Assembly (NCBI RefSeq): GCF_032362555.1
Contig: NC_083512.1
Coordinates: 5,940,001-6,004,000, forward strand
DNA length: 64,000 nucleotides
Source: Amyelois transitella
Lineage: Eukaryota; Arthropoda; Insecta; Lepidoptera; Pyralidae
Direction of reading: 5' to 3'
Below are positions 46,601 through 52,518 of the stretch, in pieces; the stretch's first letter is position 1, and every line of letters begins with the position of its first letter. The position numbers were made by a program, and so were the translations under genes. Under the pieces are notes generated by a model. It made no database searches and was not told the DNA's origin. It was given only the letters and a program-made list of their open reading frames with translations.

Positions 46601-48903
46601 ACGCTGAACAATCATTATTTATAGCAGAATATTTATCCACGATCGCATGAAGATCTAACCACAAGTTTTTCAGATGCTGCCAGCAACAAGGTTTTAATGA
46701 TGGTTACTAAGCGATAGACAAGTCACTTCAATGAATTCTTAACCCTTAAGATGGTAGACAGAGCCAATAGTTTCGAAAAGACTGTAAGGCCAAGCTCAGC
46801 TGCAAAGCTTTATGACGGAATTGAGATTAAAATAATGTCAGATTGCTAGCCCATCGCCTACAAGAGGAATCCCAAGTTCATTAGCTTATCCTTTAGCCGT
46901 GTTTTACGCCATCCATGGGAACTAAAGCTGCCTTTTTTGTTATATCATTAGGTCAGTCTCATTGTGGTTTTTTCCATTTCTTATATCTCCACCTTTATTA
47001 GTGGAGAGAAAGTGGAGAGTTATGAATGTGGACGAAGTAAAAGAACTATGCAGAGATCGTGGCAAGTGGAAAGATGTAGTCTCTGCCTACCCTTCTGGGA
47101 AGAAGGCGTAATTTTATGTTTATATATATGTATCTTTATGCTGTTATGTGAGAATATTCCTGTTTATCTTTAATTCATTAGAGCCGTGTGGCTCCCAGCA
47201 CTTTAAAATAAGACCAATCCCTCTCTTTCCCGTGGATATGGATGTCATAAAAGGCATTTATGGAAGTAACCTCATTAACCCAGTACAGTTAGGAATGAAA
47301 GAAAAAAAAATGTGAAAGATGCTTCTCTTCCCTTGCAGATTAAAAAAAAAAAACTCAAAATGAAAGGTTTTGGAGTGTTCTCATAATAAGTAACGAAACC
47401 TTTAAGCAAAGCAAGCCTCAGGGCTTAACTGCACGTTCTACATTATTATTCTATACACTTTACACCTGGTTTGGCTGATCGCATTCTCACCTTCCAGAAG
47501 AGGTTACCAATGACCAATCCTGGAATGTGCGTATGTAACTGGTAAGTGAGTCAGGTTCCTAGATGAACTCTGTGACTCTGATATAAAACAATCTAATGAA
47601 TCATGGTTACACATCCAGTTTGGCTTAATGTTCAGGTCTCTTCACCATGTTTACCACCTTATTGTTAGTTCATTGTAATCCCGTTGTTCTCTCATTGTAA
47701 GAACATTCTAACTAAAATACAAGAAAGATTGTTTCGAAAAGAAAAGGTGCTGTGGAGTAGTATTTTACTCTATGGATGCTGCGCAGAAGACTATTTATAT
47801 GAAATATTGCTACTTAGCATCCCACAAGTGTCAAATTCTATGGTCAACATGCATGCTGGATGTACTATGGTCCCTGTATCAAACTAACATGCACACAATA
47901 TTATTTATTATTTAAGAACATCAAAGATTTAAAGAACTTACCTAATGTAAAGTACTGATGCTCCATTCACTATCCTTCTCCAGCCTAAGGGCACAACTAT
48001 AGTTTGTGGGGTTTCACTTTGAACACTCTTGGGTTCTGAGTCAGCAGCTTGAGGCAGCACTGATGAAGGCAAAACTGCCAACACAACCCCATCCGCTGTG
48101 CGGACAAGCTGTGCACTACTTCCACTGTCACTCTCACCCACCACTCGGCTCACACCTACTTGTTGATTCAGTATACTAATACTTTGATTGACTATAGATT
48201 GATGAGACACACTCTGTTCTAACAATTGATAGTTCACATAACTCCTGCCAATTGCCACTTCTCCTTCACCACTGTTTACTATTTCACCACTCTGTATTGT
48301 AACATTATCATTAAATTGACCCTGCCCATGACGCAGTGCAAGAGGGTGCATAGGCATAACACTCTCTGCACCCACGGACACAGAGCCTCTTCTCTGATAT
48401 AACAATAATTCTGCAGATTCTGCAGGTGTCCTTGCATTTAAAGTGTCTACACTATTTAAGTCCACACTCACTTGGTTAGTTGAGTCCCTCTTAACATTAA
48501 CACCACATAAACGGTCACTCAATTTGTCATCAGTTTTCAAACAAGGCTCTTCAACAAATTGTTGTGATACAGGTAAATAATCAGTCCGGTGACCAGGATT
48601 CTCACTCGTGCCATAGACACCAATTTTCCCTTCAGCATCATTACCAGCTTTGTAGAAGATTGCCCCTGATGAATTCCTCAAGTCGTTTTGTTCTATTTGG
48701 GGTCTGTAGATAGGATTTCTGGGAACTTGGTGGGGTAGATTGTCAGGAAGGTAGAGAAGGTCGGGCGGCTGCGGTTCCGGGGGCGCGGCGCCGGGCTCTA
48801 GCTGGCGCGGGCGGTCCGCCACGTAGACCAGCACGCGCGGGTTGCCGGCGCCCGCCACGCCTGCCGCCCCGCACGCGCCCACACTCGCGGGCTTGCTTGA
48901 CAT
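7458..48903 (-). CDS. sba: MBD5/6-type chromatin protein (six-banded homologue), MBD plus PWWP, 9 coding exons
   Basis: Exons 48903-47942, 30976-30853, 19285-19144, 15878-15760, 15390-11221, 10767-10662, 10195-9815, 8294-7988 and 7698-7458 join in phase at every GT-AG junction. They total 6552 nt, or 2183 aa. An MBD spans residues about 303-362: [11 protein letters not shown], then [10 protein letters not shown], then [10 protein letters not shown] and FSFDP. It is followed by an [11 protein letters not shown] block typical of vertebrate MBD5/MBD6. Residues about 450-1840 are disordered, rich in N, Q, P and S. A PWWP domain ([15 protein letters not shown]) lies at about 2034-2100, followed by a basic tail. 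The short MBD lacks the long arginine-bearing loop of methyl-CpG binders, as in MBD5/6. Family knowledge: MBD5/6 and Drosophila Sba associate with the PR-DUB (BAP1/Calypso-ASX) H2A deubiquitinase in the nucleus. An in-frame TGA five codons upstream of the ATG supports the start. Confidence 0.93.
7988..8294 (-). CDS. sba: sba coding exon 8: PWWP domain
   Basis: This exon is 307 nt and very GC-rich. It encodes an acidic A/E repeat, then [25 protein letters not shown] and a basic end (ARTKLRK). GDVVWA plus SWP is the PWWP signature (SWP in place of WWP), a domain that binds methylated histone H3 tails or nucleosomal DNA. The acceptor GATAG (8295-8299) gives phase 1 and matches exon 7; donor AA|GTGAGT. 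Frames of 108-116 aa on either strand here are GC shadows. Confidence 0.88.
8295..9814 (-). other. sba intron 7
   Basis: 1.5 kb, AT-rich, no transposon or coding signal recognised. Confidence 0.7.
9815..10195 (-). CDS. sba: sba coding exon 7
   Basis: This exon is 381 nt from ATTACAG to GACG|GTAAGT, phase 1 in and out. It encodes a polar N/S/Y-rich stretch ([32 protein letters not shown]). There is no known domain. It precedes the PWWP exon. Confidence 0.85.
10310..10445. repeat. dispersed repeat, copy A (sba intron 6 and edge of exon-flank)
   Basis: The core GGGCTCCTATCCAGAGAGGT at about 10387-10407 matches a block at 15647-15667 with few differences. The flanks are also similar. It is probably an old non-LTR fragment, class unknown. 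Confidence 0.4.
10662..10767 (-). CDS. sba: sba coding exon 6
   Basis: This exon is 106 nt between TTTTTCAG and CATG|GTAAGA, phase 0 in and phase 1 out. It encodes [19 protein letters not shown] and WPAARNEF. It is too short for an open-frame search; splice sites and phase support it. Confidence 0.8.
11221..15390 (-). CDS. sba: sba coding exon 5: giant disordered exon
   Basis: One 4170-nt exon codes 1390 residues, phase 0 at both ends (TTTCAG acceptor; TCG|GTGAGA donor). The protein is N/Q/P/S-rich and predicted unstructured. It has lysine patches ([16 protein letters not shown] and [10 protein letters not shown]) and a denser block near [15 protein letters not shown] that may be a conserved contact motif. 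The 3' end (11240-11600) is GC-rich in a mostly AT-rich exon. Open frames on the opposite strand are shadows. Confidence 0.93.
15580..15715. repeat. dispersed repeat, copy B (sba intron 4)
   Basis: The core GGGCTCCTCTTCAGAGAGGT is similar to the copy in intron 6. It continues into GGAGATAACGGCAGGAGGA. Class unknown. Confidence 0.4.
15760..15878 (-). CDS. sba: sba coding exon 4: basic linker
   Basis: This exon is 119 nt from TTTTCAG to AAG|GTAATA, phase 1 in and phase 0 out. It encodes [15 protein letters not shown], a possible nuclear localisation signal, then [18 protein letters not shown]. It is placed by phase and position; the protein similarity is weaker than for exons 2 and 3. Confidence 0.85.
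15879..19143 (-). other. sba intron 3
   Basis: 3.3 kb. It is mostly AT-rich, with a GC-rich island at about 16845-16985 and smaller GC-richer patches at 17340-17470 and 18170-18290. No exon with a recognisable product was found in them. They could be regulatory or an alternative first exon. Confidence 0.6.
19144..19285 (-). CDS. sba: sba coding exon 3: post-MBD basic block
   Basis: This exon is 142 nt, entered in phase 0 after TTTTACAG and leaving in phase 1 at AAG|GTGAAC. It encodes [10 protein letters not shown], then [19 protein letters not shown], and a proline-rich end. TKLCxHKRK is shared with vertebrate MBD5/6 just after the MBD, which confirms the exon order. Confidence 0.92.
19450..19496. 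repeat. perfect 21-bp-arm hairpin
   Basis: The arms AACATTAACGTAGAATATG... (19450-19470) and 19476-19496 are exact reverse complements around a 5-nt loop, ATACG. Confidence 0.9.
19732..19811. repeat. 30-bp-arm hairpin
   Basis: The arms begin AATTTGTGTAAAATGGTCAC on the left and end with its complement on the right. The stem is about 30 bp perfect, extended inward by AT pairs with one mismatch and a short loop. There is no similarity to the hairpin 250 bp away. Confidence 0.9.
25923..25958. repeat. 13-bp-arm hairpin
   Basis: ACTCTTAAACATT pairs with AATGTTTAAGAGT around a 10-nt loop. GATATGT flanks both sides as a direct repeat, so a small insertion is possible. Confidence 0.7.
29097..29220 (+). 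repeat. dispersed AGGGTTCCGTACC repeat fragment
   Basis: TTTAGGGTTCCGTACC, then GGACCCTATTACTAAG and a CTGT-rich run. I know this block as common in lepidopteran genomes; family name uncertain. It is a fragment. Confidence 0.5.
29340..29430 (-). mobile_element. SINE-like 3' tail (TATG-tailed)
   Basis: On the minus strand it reads TCTGTCTCCCCGCAAGGGC, then GAAGTGATTATATGTATG. It is a truncated copy of the SINE seen in full at 43616-43803. Confidence 0.6.
30853..30976 (-). CDS. sba: sba coding exon 2: second half of MBD
   Basis: The acceptor TTTTAG at 30977-30982 and donor AAG|GTAAAC bound 124 nt. Joined to exon 1, the frame reads [17 protein letters not shown], then [10 protein letters not shown], then FSFDPK. 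This matches the C-terminal half of the MBD5/6 MBD, including its CxCxxxC cysteine pattern. The conventional reading frame is too short to stand out alone; homology identifies it. Confidence 0.93.
33477..33629. repeat. 153-bp foldback (MITE-like) hairpin
   Basis: The outer stem is about 45 bp (AATAAGAACTTTCGGGC outermost, one mismatch). The inner stem is 16 bp (AACGTAGAGTACTTTA), offset by an 8-nt versus 1-nt bulge, with a 25-nt AT-rich loop. It lies about 220 bp beyond the 3' end of the LINE and is unrelated to it. Confidence 0.85.
33849..33876 (-). repeat. LINE 3' microsatellite tail
   Basis: Four exact copies of ACAAAAT on the plus strand (ATTTTGT in element orientation) end the LINE. Short tandem 3' repeats, as opposed to poly(A), are typical of CR1/L2-group elements, where they help the RT prime. 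Confidence 0.85.
34102..37077 (-). CDS. LINE ORF2: AP-endonuclease and reverse transcriptase
   Basis: 991 residues. The apurinic endonuclease-like domain occupies about 37-250, with N44 (TQNIRS), E73 (LTECRL), GDLN 171-174, DH 218-219 and the TDH motif 241-243. The RT occupies about 475-760: [39 protein letters not shown] with D611, [10 protein letters not shown], the catalytic YADD at 699-702, [10 protein letters not shown], and [14 protein letters not shown]. The C-terminal extension is basic, with no RNase H. The protein nicks target DNA and copies the element RNA at the nick. The start ATG lies inside the last codons of ORFx (AUGGAUGA). No stop or frameshift occurs, so this copy may be functional. 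Confidence 0.95.
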   Translation of the reverse strand: MDERLVTLNDIDNMEIATSTICSPSEFNSTIKVDKRDLTVITQNIRSIDHNFDDFTLTLATLKTDIDVVILTECRLNDNKNIPQMIGYCMYHSTRHLNQNDGVVLYIKNTLRHEVKEIILTHASCIQVDVLGTVILGIYRSPSQQNAEPFINSLESHLISLNSRNNIVVAGDLNINIKFKTKEESHERKNRILYQNMLSNYGILAGHTFKTNDKNCIDHIMLKLNKVKHTARIVILETSITDHKTVFLSISSVPRCSQVNKSRTKTDFGSAVVALEKSNVNDLLFCDDPTIIIEKLTKCIKNCLDQNSVTTNIPKSKRIIKPWITPGILRCIKNRNKLQKECKNNPGNEVTKVIYKRYRNYCNNLIKKLKRNYEKELLSKSLNNNKQLWKNIRSITYTNKNNSQNSELLHIKPSNQESVNYINKVFANVGKQLATQIQTSSEAELNTMLHNIPQQPNTFVLLPTDCDEVSGVLMGLKSDSAPGWDNISTKFLKLGKNVIVPILTHLVNLCFLKAIFPLPLKKSIITPIHKRGNRNDVSNYRPISILPAISKVLEKLINIRLINFLDKYQILSSKQFGFRRGKSAEDAVIELTTLVARNLDLGVKCSAVFLDLKSAFDTVSIPILIRKLERIGIRDVALALFKDYLSNRQQTVKIENCVSEVENVTYGVPQGSVLGPTLFLLYINDLCEMNIPNAKIFSYADDTAIVFSGTTWDSTRTHIETGLAQVARWLKSNLLTLNTAKTNYICFGIDSRNQPNQGYRIKIHSCNQNTDLPDCCCPIIDRVDKVKYLGVLVDQRLSWYPHVDHVINRVRKLSWIFKSLRYVVPRGLDVQCSSKNLLNNIYISLVQCILIYCISVWGNAAKTHFIGLERAQRFLIKIMYFKKKRYSTELLYNECNLLTVRQLYILHCVLYKHKTTEYDPKVETRRRRYIVAKIPQTRTYFARRQFYVISAQLYNKINRVNNIYRKLYKECKFVITGWLKTKSYEQTEALL
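37070..37912 (-). CDS. LINE ORFx: open frame continuing ORF1 past a UGA
   Basis: After the ORF1 stop (TGA 37915-37913), the same frame stays open for 280 sense codons, starting CTA TTT TTG CAG. The conceptual product is rich in I, L, Y, N and F and poor in acidic residues. It has hydrophobic stretches ([22 protein letters not shown], and [14 protein letters not shown] near the end) that could be membrane-spanning. A tandem TATA-rich repeat (about 37384-37445) encodes an [13 protein letters not shown] repeat and keeps the frame. It ends TGA at 37072-37070, overlapping the ORF2 start by 8 nt. No known domain. It may be a readthrough extension of ORF1, a separate protein, or non-coding sequence kept open by chance (unlikely at this length in AT-rich DNA). 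Confidence 0.5.
   Translation of the reverse strand, partial: LFLQLNVCMNNDELYVRLWLNLMKVIFFISMFLTNLKRQLSLTKFKVTQQLLKYPYLIYNNNKLKQFCYSFVIHACLLFNIKNVYVYTALLLPSLLLLIANSRGNIHITYDNFSLLFSLIWKTFIRYQNKLIQSYNNNSFIKKIHFITYHQHGFWTIYTYIYNSYIHIYITVIYNSYILEIYNSNIYLIYYNGSVHFLNFRIFSHLVKVYTFCHLSEQPLCNYFLNTYLRLKPIEHLSMQIMMVKSYKPQNSVIIKMKCIYCICHIGLILTCSLTYYHNG
37913..38809 (-). CDS. LINE ORF1: coiled-coil, FP25K-like RNA-binding protein
   Basis: 298 residues. The N-terminus is low-complexity, with a basic [10 protein letters not shown] patch (possible nuclear signal). A coiled coil spans about 58-135 (heptads around [18 protein letters not shown] and [12 protein letters not shown]). Next is an L1-ORF1/RRM-like region ([24 protein letters not shown]). 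The C-terminus resembles the FP-type domain found in many insect LINE ORF1s ([35 protein letters not shown]). Such proteins bind element RNA and multimerise. It ends QDK followed by TGA and CTA, a leaky stop context. Confidence 0.88.
   Translation of the reverse strand: MPNLMRSPPLNKSVSFSETDMDKVGQFSGSLEDVINITQRDNKRRRITDECMDSTSTDLRTIVREELCNIMKPLQQEIKEIKDFNKQIQNSMDFLVEQNKEYQTKINELEVQSKKNRDYINILESKLEDILIASRKTNFEIKNVPKMNPETKQDLIENVTNLFKTVDCSLRNCDIKDIYRVRGNHPEKKNTPIIVETNSAILKAEFLKKVKFFNMKHQNKLCAKHMGYKTQEDTPIFVSEHLTAKGTRLHFLARDLAKSKSYKFCWTAYGKVFVRKDENSPIINIRTEEQVQGLFQDK
38810..39290 (-). promoter_or_regulatory. LINE 5' UTR, probable internal promoter region
   Basis: GC-richer than the surroundings, with repeated GTCGTAG-type words. 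It lies directly upstream of the ORF1 ATG. LINEs carry their promoter here. The upstream limit is a guess from the composition change. Confidence 0.4.
39734..39768. repeat. compact hairpin containing TGAGTCA
   Basis: CGTGAGTCATG pairs with CATGACTCACG. The stem continues AGGG/CCCT after one mismatch, with a TTT loop. TGAGTCA is an AP-1-type site present in both arms. Confidence 0.8.
40232..41171 (+). mobile_element. non-autonomous Helitron (outer copy, interrupted)
   Basis: It starts TCTATATTAATATTATAAAG after an A and ends CGCGGGCACAGCTAG before a T. Helitrons have these 5' TC and 3' CTAG ends, insert between A and T, and have no inverted termini. A second Helitron in opposite orientation (40344-41006) lies inside it, so the outer halves are 40232-40343 and 41007-41171. 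No transposase was seen. Confidence 0.75.
40344..41006 (-). mobile_element. non-autonomous Helitron (inner copy, reversed)
   Basis: Read on the minus strand, it starts TCTATACTAATATTATAAAG at 41006 and ends GGGCACAGCTAG at 40344, again between A and T. It is 663 bp, has an internal AAAC/GTTT run and is close to the outer copy in both termini. Confidence 0.78.
41522..41600 (-). mobile_element. SINE-like tail
   Basis: On the minus strand: CGAGTCTGTTGGCTCAGTTT, then CCCGTAAGAGATAAAGACG and TGATAAATG. A truncated SINE copy, head-to-head with the LINE tail that follows. Confidence 0.6.
41640..41884 (+). mobile_element. C-terminal end of a non-LTR ORF2 with TATG tail
   Basis: An open frame ending at 41864 encodes [17 protein letters not shown], then [36 protein letters not shown] and stop. 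It is followed by [29 protein letters not shown] and DRxKW are typical of the C-termini of RTE-like insect LINE ORF2s. The copy is 5'-truncated, so it is dead, but it is the longest example of the tail found elsewhere in this window. Confidence 0.75.
42348..42514 (+). mobile_element. short Helitron (167 bp)
   Basis: It starts TCTATACATATAATAAAAC after an A and ends CGAAGTCGCGGGCAATAGCTAG before a T. It is an internally deleted relative of the 40-kb Helitrons. Confidence 0.7.
43616..43803 (+). mobile_element. SINE with TATG tail, near-complete 3' two thirds
   Basis: GGGATAGGCTTACAAAC, then GGGATTCTTTTTTAGGCGA, CTGTCACTATTTGAATCTC, CAAATAGCTGAACGTGGCC, GACTGTTGGCTCTGTCTACC, and GACGTGATGATATGTATG. 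This order recurs reversed at 46.7 and 53.6 kb. The repeat is very common in noctuid-type moths as I know it. Its tail resembles that of the LINE at 41.6 kb. Confidence 0.7.
44409..44545. repeat. foldback/MITE-like stem-loop
   Basis: The inner stem is about 31 bp around GAAATAACAAGTAATATA, with three mismatches. The outer arms (TTTTTGTCTACCAG and CTGGATAGACAAA) also pair. The whole folds as one 137-bp hairpin with an internal loop. Confidence 0.75.
46737..46920 (-). mobile_element. SINE copy, degraded
   Basis: The minus strand gives the SINE order: CCCATGGATGGCGTAAAAC, CTAAAGGATAAGCTAATGA, AGGCGATGGGCTAGCAATC, TTGAATCTC-like, and GGCTCTGTCTACC. The tail is lost. Confidence 0.6.
47010..47122 (+). 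mobile_element. non-LTR ORF2 3' tail
   Basis: GTTATGAATGTGGACGAAG, ATGCAGAGATCGTGGCAAG, AGTCTCTGCCTACCCTTC, GGCGTAATTTTATG. The same tail as at 41.8 kb, truncated. Confidence 0.7.
47175..47300 (+). mobile_element. SINE 5' end fragment
   Basis: AGCCGTGTGGCTCCCAGCAC, then TCTCTTTCCCGTGGATATGG and GTCATAAAAGGC: the 5' end of the same SINE family, without its 3' part. Confidence 0.55.
47942..48903 (-). CDS. sba: sba coding exon 1: N-terminal extension and start of MBD
   Basis: This exon encodes 320 residues plus two bases. Its first 60 codons are GC-rich (Ala/Gly/Pro), the rest ordinary. It ends with [20 protein letters not shown], the first strands of the MBD, and an AG|GTAAGT donor in phase 2. 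The preceding 300 residues are not similar to anything I recognise. In vertebrate MBD5 the MBD lies close to the N-terminus, so this is an extension. The start is ATG 48903, with an in-frame stop just upstream. Confidence 0.9.
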
Positions 48904-49985
48904 CGCGCACGCACATCACACGCCGCGACAGCCGGCTGCTCACTAGCTGAACCCGCCGAGACGCTCACGCGATCCTCCAGAGGACCGAGCACGACTCCAC
49001 CTGGCATCGCTTTCAGCCCGACCATCGCTCGACGACCAGCCTGTGCACAGAGGCCTCATCGACATCTCCTGACGAACCTATTTTACCTAACGATGTCATT
49101 AACGAATTGTATAATCGTTTTATGACGGTCTAAAGCGGCTCTAATAATTTTATGGCGGGGCCTTTTTGCGGCCCCATTGTAAAACTTATAGCACCAACTA
49201 GTTAACCACATTCAAAGGCTTGCCGATCGGCTACCGTATTGAATTGTGCCGTTTAGTATCCATATTGATGCACAGCAGATTTGGAGGATGTAAAAGGTCA
49301 CAAAATGAAAAGTGTCCGTTTCATCTCACTAACAAACTTTGTTTTGATCAAATACACTCATGATTTACATTGTTTCCTCCCATGTACACTTTCATATCAT
49401 ATAGGTCAATATAAATATTGTAATTGGAATAATTATACAATTTCACAAATTACGATCACTGTTAGAAGCACTTTTAATGAAAGAACTCGAGACTTGTAAA
49501 CGAGAGGTTGTAGATTGGATTCTTTTCTTTGGAACGTTCCGATCCACCCAATCCAAGCAAACATCAAATGAAAGCTAGGCTAGAGAAATGCAATTTGACC
49601 AAGATTGACTTCAGAGTCATCTATTGGTAAAATAATTGACTGTAGTTTTATCGACGCATTTTAGGGTTGGGCAAGAAAGTCCAATCCAAAGTTATATCGA
49701 TACTTTCTCATGCCATGTTATTATCTGTGGTTTTTGTAAGTTATCTTTTAGTTGGTAGTAAGAAAGTGACATCTTGTCATTGTCACTTTAATGAAATTTT
49801 ATGTCAATGTCTACTGATTTGATTGAGCGCTTGTCAAATCATATTTCAACAATAAATCGAATTGCAATTTCCATGCTGAAGCTGATTTTCAAGTATTGAC
49901 GCGTGTTTTTTTTTAATTTACTATTAGTTTATTGTGATAAATAATCAATCTAGTGTAATGAAAATAGGTAATCACACTGAAAACA
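48904..49985. promoter_or_regulatory. shared upstream region of sba and UTP18
   Basis: The start codons of the two divergent genes are 1.08 kb apart. The sba side (to about 49070) is GC-rich and probably holds its 5' UTR. A GGGGCC/GGCCCC dyad with ATGGCGGGG lies at 49150-49176. The UTP18 side is AT-rich. No TATA box was found at a convincing place. No start sites were seen directly. Confidence 0.5.
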
Positions 49986-50026
49986 ATGAAGAGGGCAAGT
50001 TCTAACTTGATAGAAGATGAAACGAA
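49986..50026 (+). CDS. wcd: UTP18 coding exon 1
   Basis: 41 nt, ATG AAG AGG ... AA|GTATGT, phase 2. Too short for an open-frame listing. It is supported by the in-frame junction giving DETK-LSGLLF and by being the nearest upstream ATG. Confidence 0.8.
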
Positions 50027-51709
50027 GTATGTACTCAAATTTTAAGCTACATTGCATGCGTTCATTCTATAAATGGATTCATTGTGTTGGTTTTGTGAAT
50101 AATTACGGAACTTTTTAAATTTGATTAACATTGTACAACAACTTGTTTAAATGTAACTTAAACTATACTAAAAGAAATTCTGAATAAAAGACGCATACCT
50201 AATAACTTAGTCGAAACAACACACATAACCTATGCCATTACAACCTAGTAGATTTGACTGACATGACGAACATTACGATCAAATGGTTTTTATTTATATG
50301 GAGGTCTAAGGAATTATGCAGAGATCGTGGCAAGTGGAAAGAGGTAGTCTCTGCCTACCCCTCCGGAAAAGAGGCATGATTTTTATGTATGTATGTATGA
50401 AGGTCTAACTTAAAATGTTATTTTCCACTATTTCAGGTTATCCGGATTGTTGTTTAACAAATCGAAAAAAATTGTAGAAAAATTGAAGAAGAATATTGAG
50501 AATAATGAATTTGTTGATAATCAGCCTGTGTGGTTTGATGAAGATGATAACCATTTGGCCGCAAATACAATACCTAATAAGAAGAGTAAGGCTCTGCAAT
50601 CTGAAAGGCTCAAACAAAAATATGAAAGTATTATGGGAACTCCTAACTGGGCTAAGCTAGGACAAATTCCAGAAAATGAAGACGAGTCAGAAATAACTAA
50701 AAAAGTTGGGCATGTTCATAAAAAGAAGTCTTTAAATCTGCCTAAAGATTACCTTGAAATTAGGAGATTCCCAAACATAAACAATGAAACTAAATCTGAA
50801 GGAAAAGTTATTTCATGTGTTGAGTTCCATCCAAAATTAAGTGTAGCATTAGTTGGTGGTCAATCAGGGATAGTTTCATTGTTTTCTATTGGCGGTGACA
50901 CTAACAATAAACTTCACAGCTTCAGGTTGAAAAAATGGAAAGTTACTTCAGCTTATTTCTCACCAGAAGGATCGGAGGCATATTTGGCTTCAGAAGCAGA
51001 CCATTCCTATTGTTTGTATAACCTTGTTAAGGCGGAGCCAAAACTGGTTCAACTTCCGCATTGTGTGAAAAAACCAAAAATATTTAAGCTTTCACCAAAT
51101 GGCAAATATCTTGCTGTAGCTGATGGTTTTGATGAAATCCATATAATCTGTGCCAAGTCAAATGAACGATTAAGGGCACTAAAACACAATTCTAGTGTTG
51201 TGTCTGTAGCTTTTAGCCATAATAGTGAACAAATGTATTGCTATTGTGCCCAGGGAGAAATAACTATATGGGACTTGTCCACATACAGAGCCCTGAAAAA
51301 ATTCTATGATAATGGCTGTGTTAATGCATCATGCATAACTGACAGCCCTTGTGGTAAATTATTGGCTGCAGGAAGCAAGGAGGGCATTGTCAATGTCTAT
51401 GACAGATCTAGTTTGGACAGCCCTTCACCATTTCCATTGAAGACAATTTCAAATTTAACTACTAAAATAACTGACATTAAATTTAATGCCACGTCAGAAA
51501 TAATAGCAATTTCATCCAATTGTTACCCGAATGCTGTTAAACTGGTCCACACTCCCTCATATCATGTATTTAGCAACTTCCCAAAACAATCAATTACTTA
51601 CAACAATATACAAACTGTTAATTTTTCGCCAAACAGTGGATATATGGCTCTTGGTAATGATAAAGGGCTTGCCTATTTATTTAGGCTTAAATACTATAAG
51701 AATTATTAA
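49986..51709 (+). CDS. wcd: U3 snoRNA-associated protein 18 (UTP18 / wicked), WD40
   Basis: Exons 49986-50026 and 50437-51709 make 1314 nt, 437 aa. UTP18 belongs to the UTP-B part of the small-subunit processome, which processes 18S pre-rRNA in the nucleolus. The N-terminal LSGLLFNKSKKIVEKL and QPVWFDEDD are UTP18 hallmarks. From about residue 135, WD40 blades follow: ISCVEFHPKLSVALVGGQSG, KIFKLSPNGKYLAVADG, GEITIWDLSTYRALKKF, and the C-terminal HVFSNFPKQSI with NFSPNSGYMALGNDKGLA. These match the human and fly proteins. The first ATG gives MKRASSNLIEDETK, joined by AA|GTATGT and TTTCAG|G. The intron carries a LINE tail. The protein is shorter than human UTP18 at the N-terminus. Confidence 0.95.
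50310..50399 (+). mobile_element. LINE 3' tail in the UTP18 intron
   Basis: ATGCAGAGATCGTGGCAAG, GTAGTCTCTGCCTACCCC, GAGGCATGATTTTTATG and (TATG)n. It ends about 37 bp before the exon 2 splice acceptor. Confidence 0.75.
50437..51709 (+). CDS. wcd: UTP18 coding exon 2
   Basis: From TTTCAG|G to TAA 51707-51709. It contains the acidic PVW motif and the whole WD40 propeller. AATAAA lies at 51713-51718, immediately after the stop, so the 3' UTR may be very short. Confidence 0.95.
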
Positions 51710-51718
51710 GTTAATAAA

Positions 51719-51895
51719 CTTTGTTTTTAAAGAAACCACTTTGTTTGGATTTACATGTATCTGAACGACATATATCTGACTTGACCGCTTTTGTCATTTT
51801 ATGTTAGTAGGTACTTACTAAAATTAAAAAGCGGTACATAGTAGTCCAAATGTATATTTTTGGCGAATGCTCATTTTGGCGGCAGAGACCCGTTG
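51719..51895. other. UTP18 3' flank
   Basis: Short AT-rich spacer between the UTP18 poly(A) signal and the jockey 3' end. Nothing recognised. Confidence 0.5.
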
Positions 51896-52496
51896 AATCC
51901 TCTATCAGCTGACATTGACTTCCTTCTTATTCCCTATTTTTATAACCCAGTTATTTGTTCTCCTGTCATTCCATTGTTATCCCGGCAGGGGTAAAGAAGC
52001 TTTCTCCTTTAAAGGCCGGTAATTCAGTGCATCCACTTTTAGCAAATGTGTTTCAGGATATCTACTCATTCCGATTTATAGGATGTCTTTCCTCTTTAAT
52101 CGCTTTGTATAGCTGCGGTTTGTGAGTTGCTGTGCAAGTATGTTTGGGTGCTTTACGAGCCTCTCCCGGTACCTCAGGCCGACATTTAGGAGTTCTTCCT
52201 TTATTGTAGTAATTTCCAGGTGTTCATGGATTTCTGCGTTCGTAACATACCAGGGCACGCCACTGATGTTTCTGAGTATTTTATTTTGCACTCTTTGCAG
52301 GCATGAGATATTGGAGTCAGAAACACTACCCCACAGTTGTAGTCCATAAGTCCAGATTGGTTTGAGAATTGTTTTATACACTAGGAGTTTGTTGTCTACT
52401 GATAGCTTGCTATTTCGCCCCAACAGCCAGTGGAAACTTCCATAGCGAATGTTTACTGCATCCCTCTTTTTTACTACGCTTTTATTAGCTTGGGTT

Positions 52497-52518
52497 GTAT
52501 GTATGTATGTATGTATGT
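52497..52518 (+). repeat. TATG microsatellite
   Basis: (TATG)n at one edge of the insertion in the jockey element. It is followed by CGGAATCTTTGAGCTTAATT, a likely separate dispersed repeat. Confidence 0.7.

Larger units (their letters stand above)
30977..47941 (-). other. sba intron 1 (splits the MBD)
   Basis: 17 kb, phase 2. It contains the LINE at 33849-39290, nested and solo Helitrons (40232-41171, 42348-42514), SINE and LINE tails (41.5-47.3 kb) and several hairpins. No host gene was recognised in it. The stretch 30977-33470 has no repeat or gene that I recognise. Confidence 0.8.
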
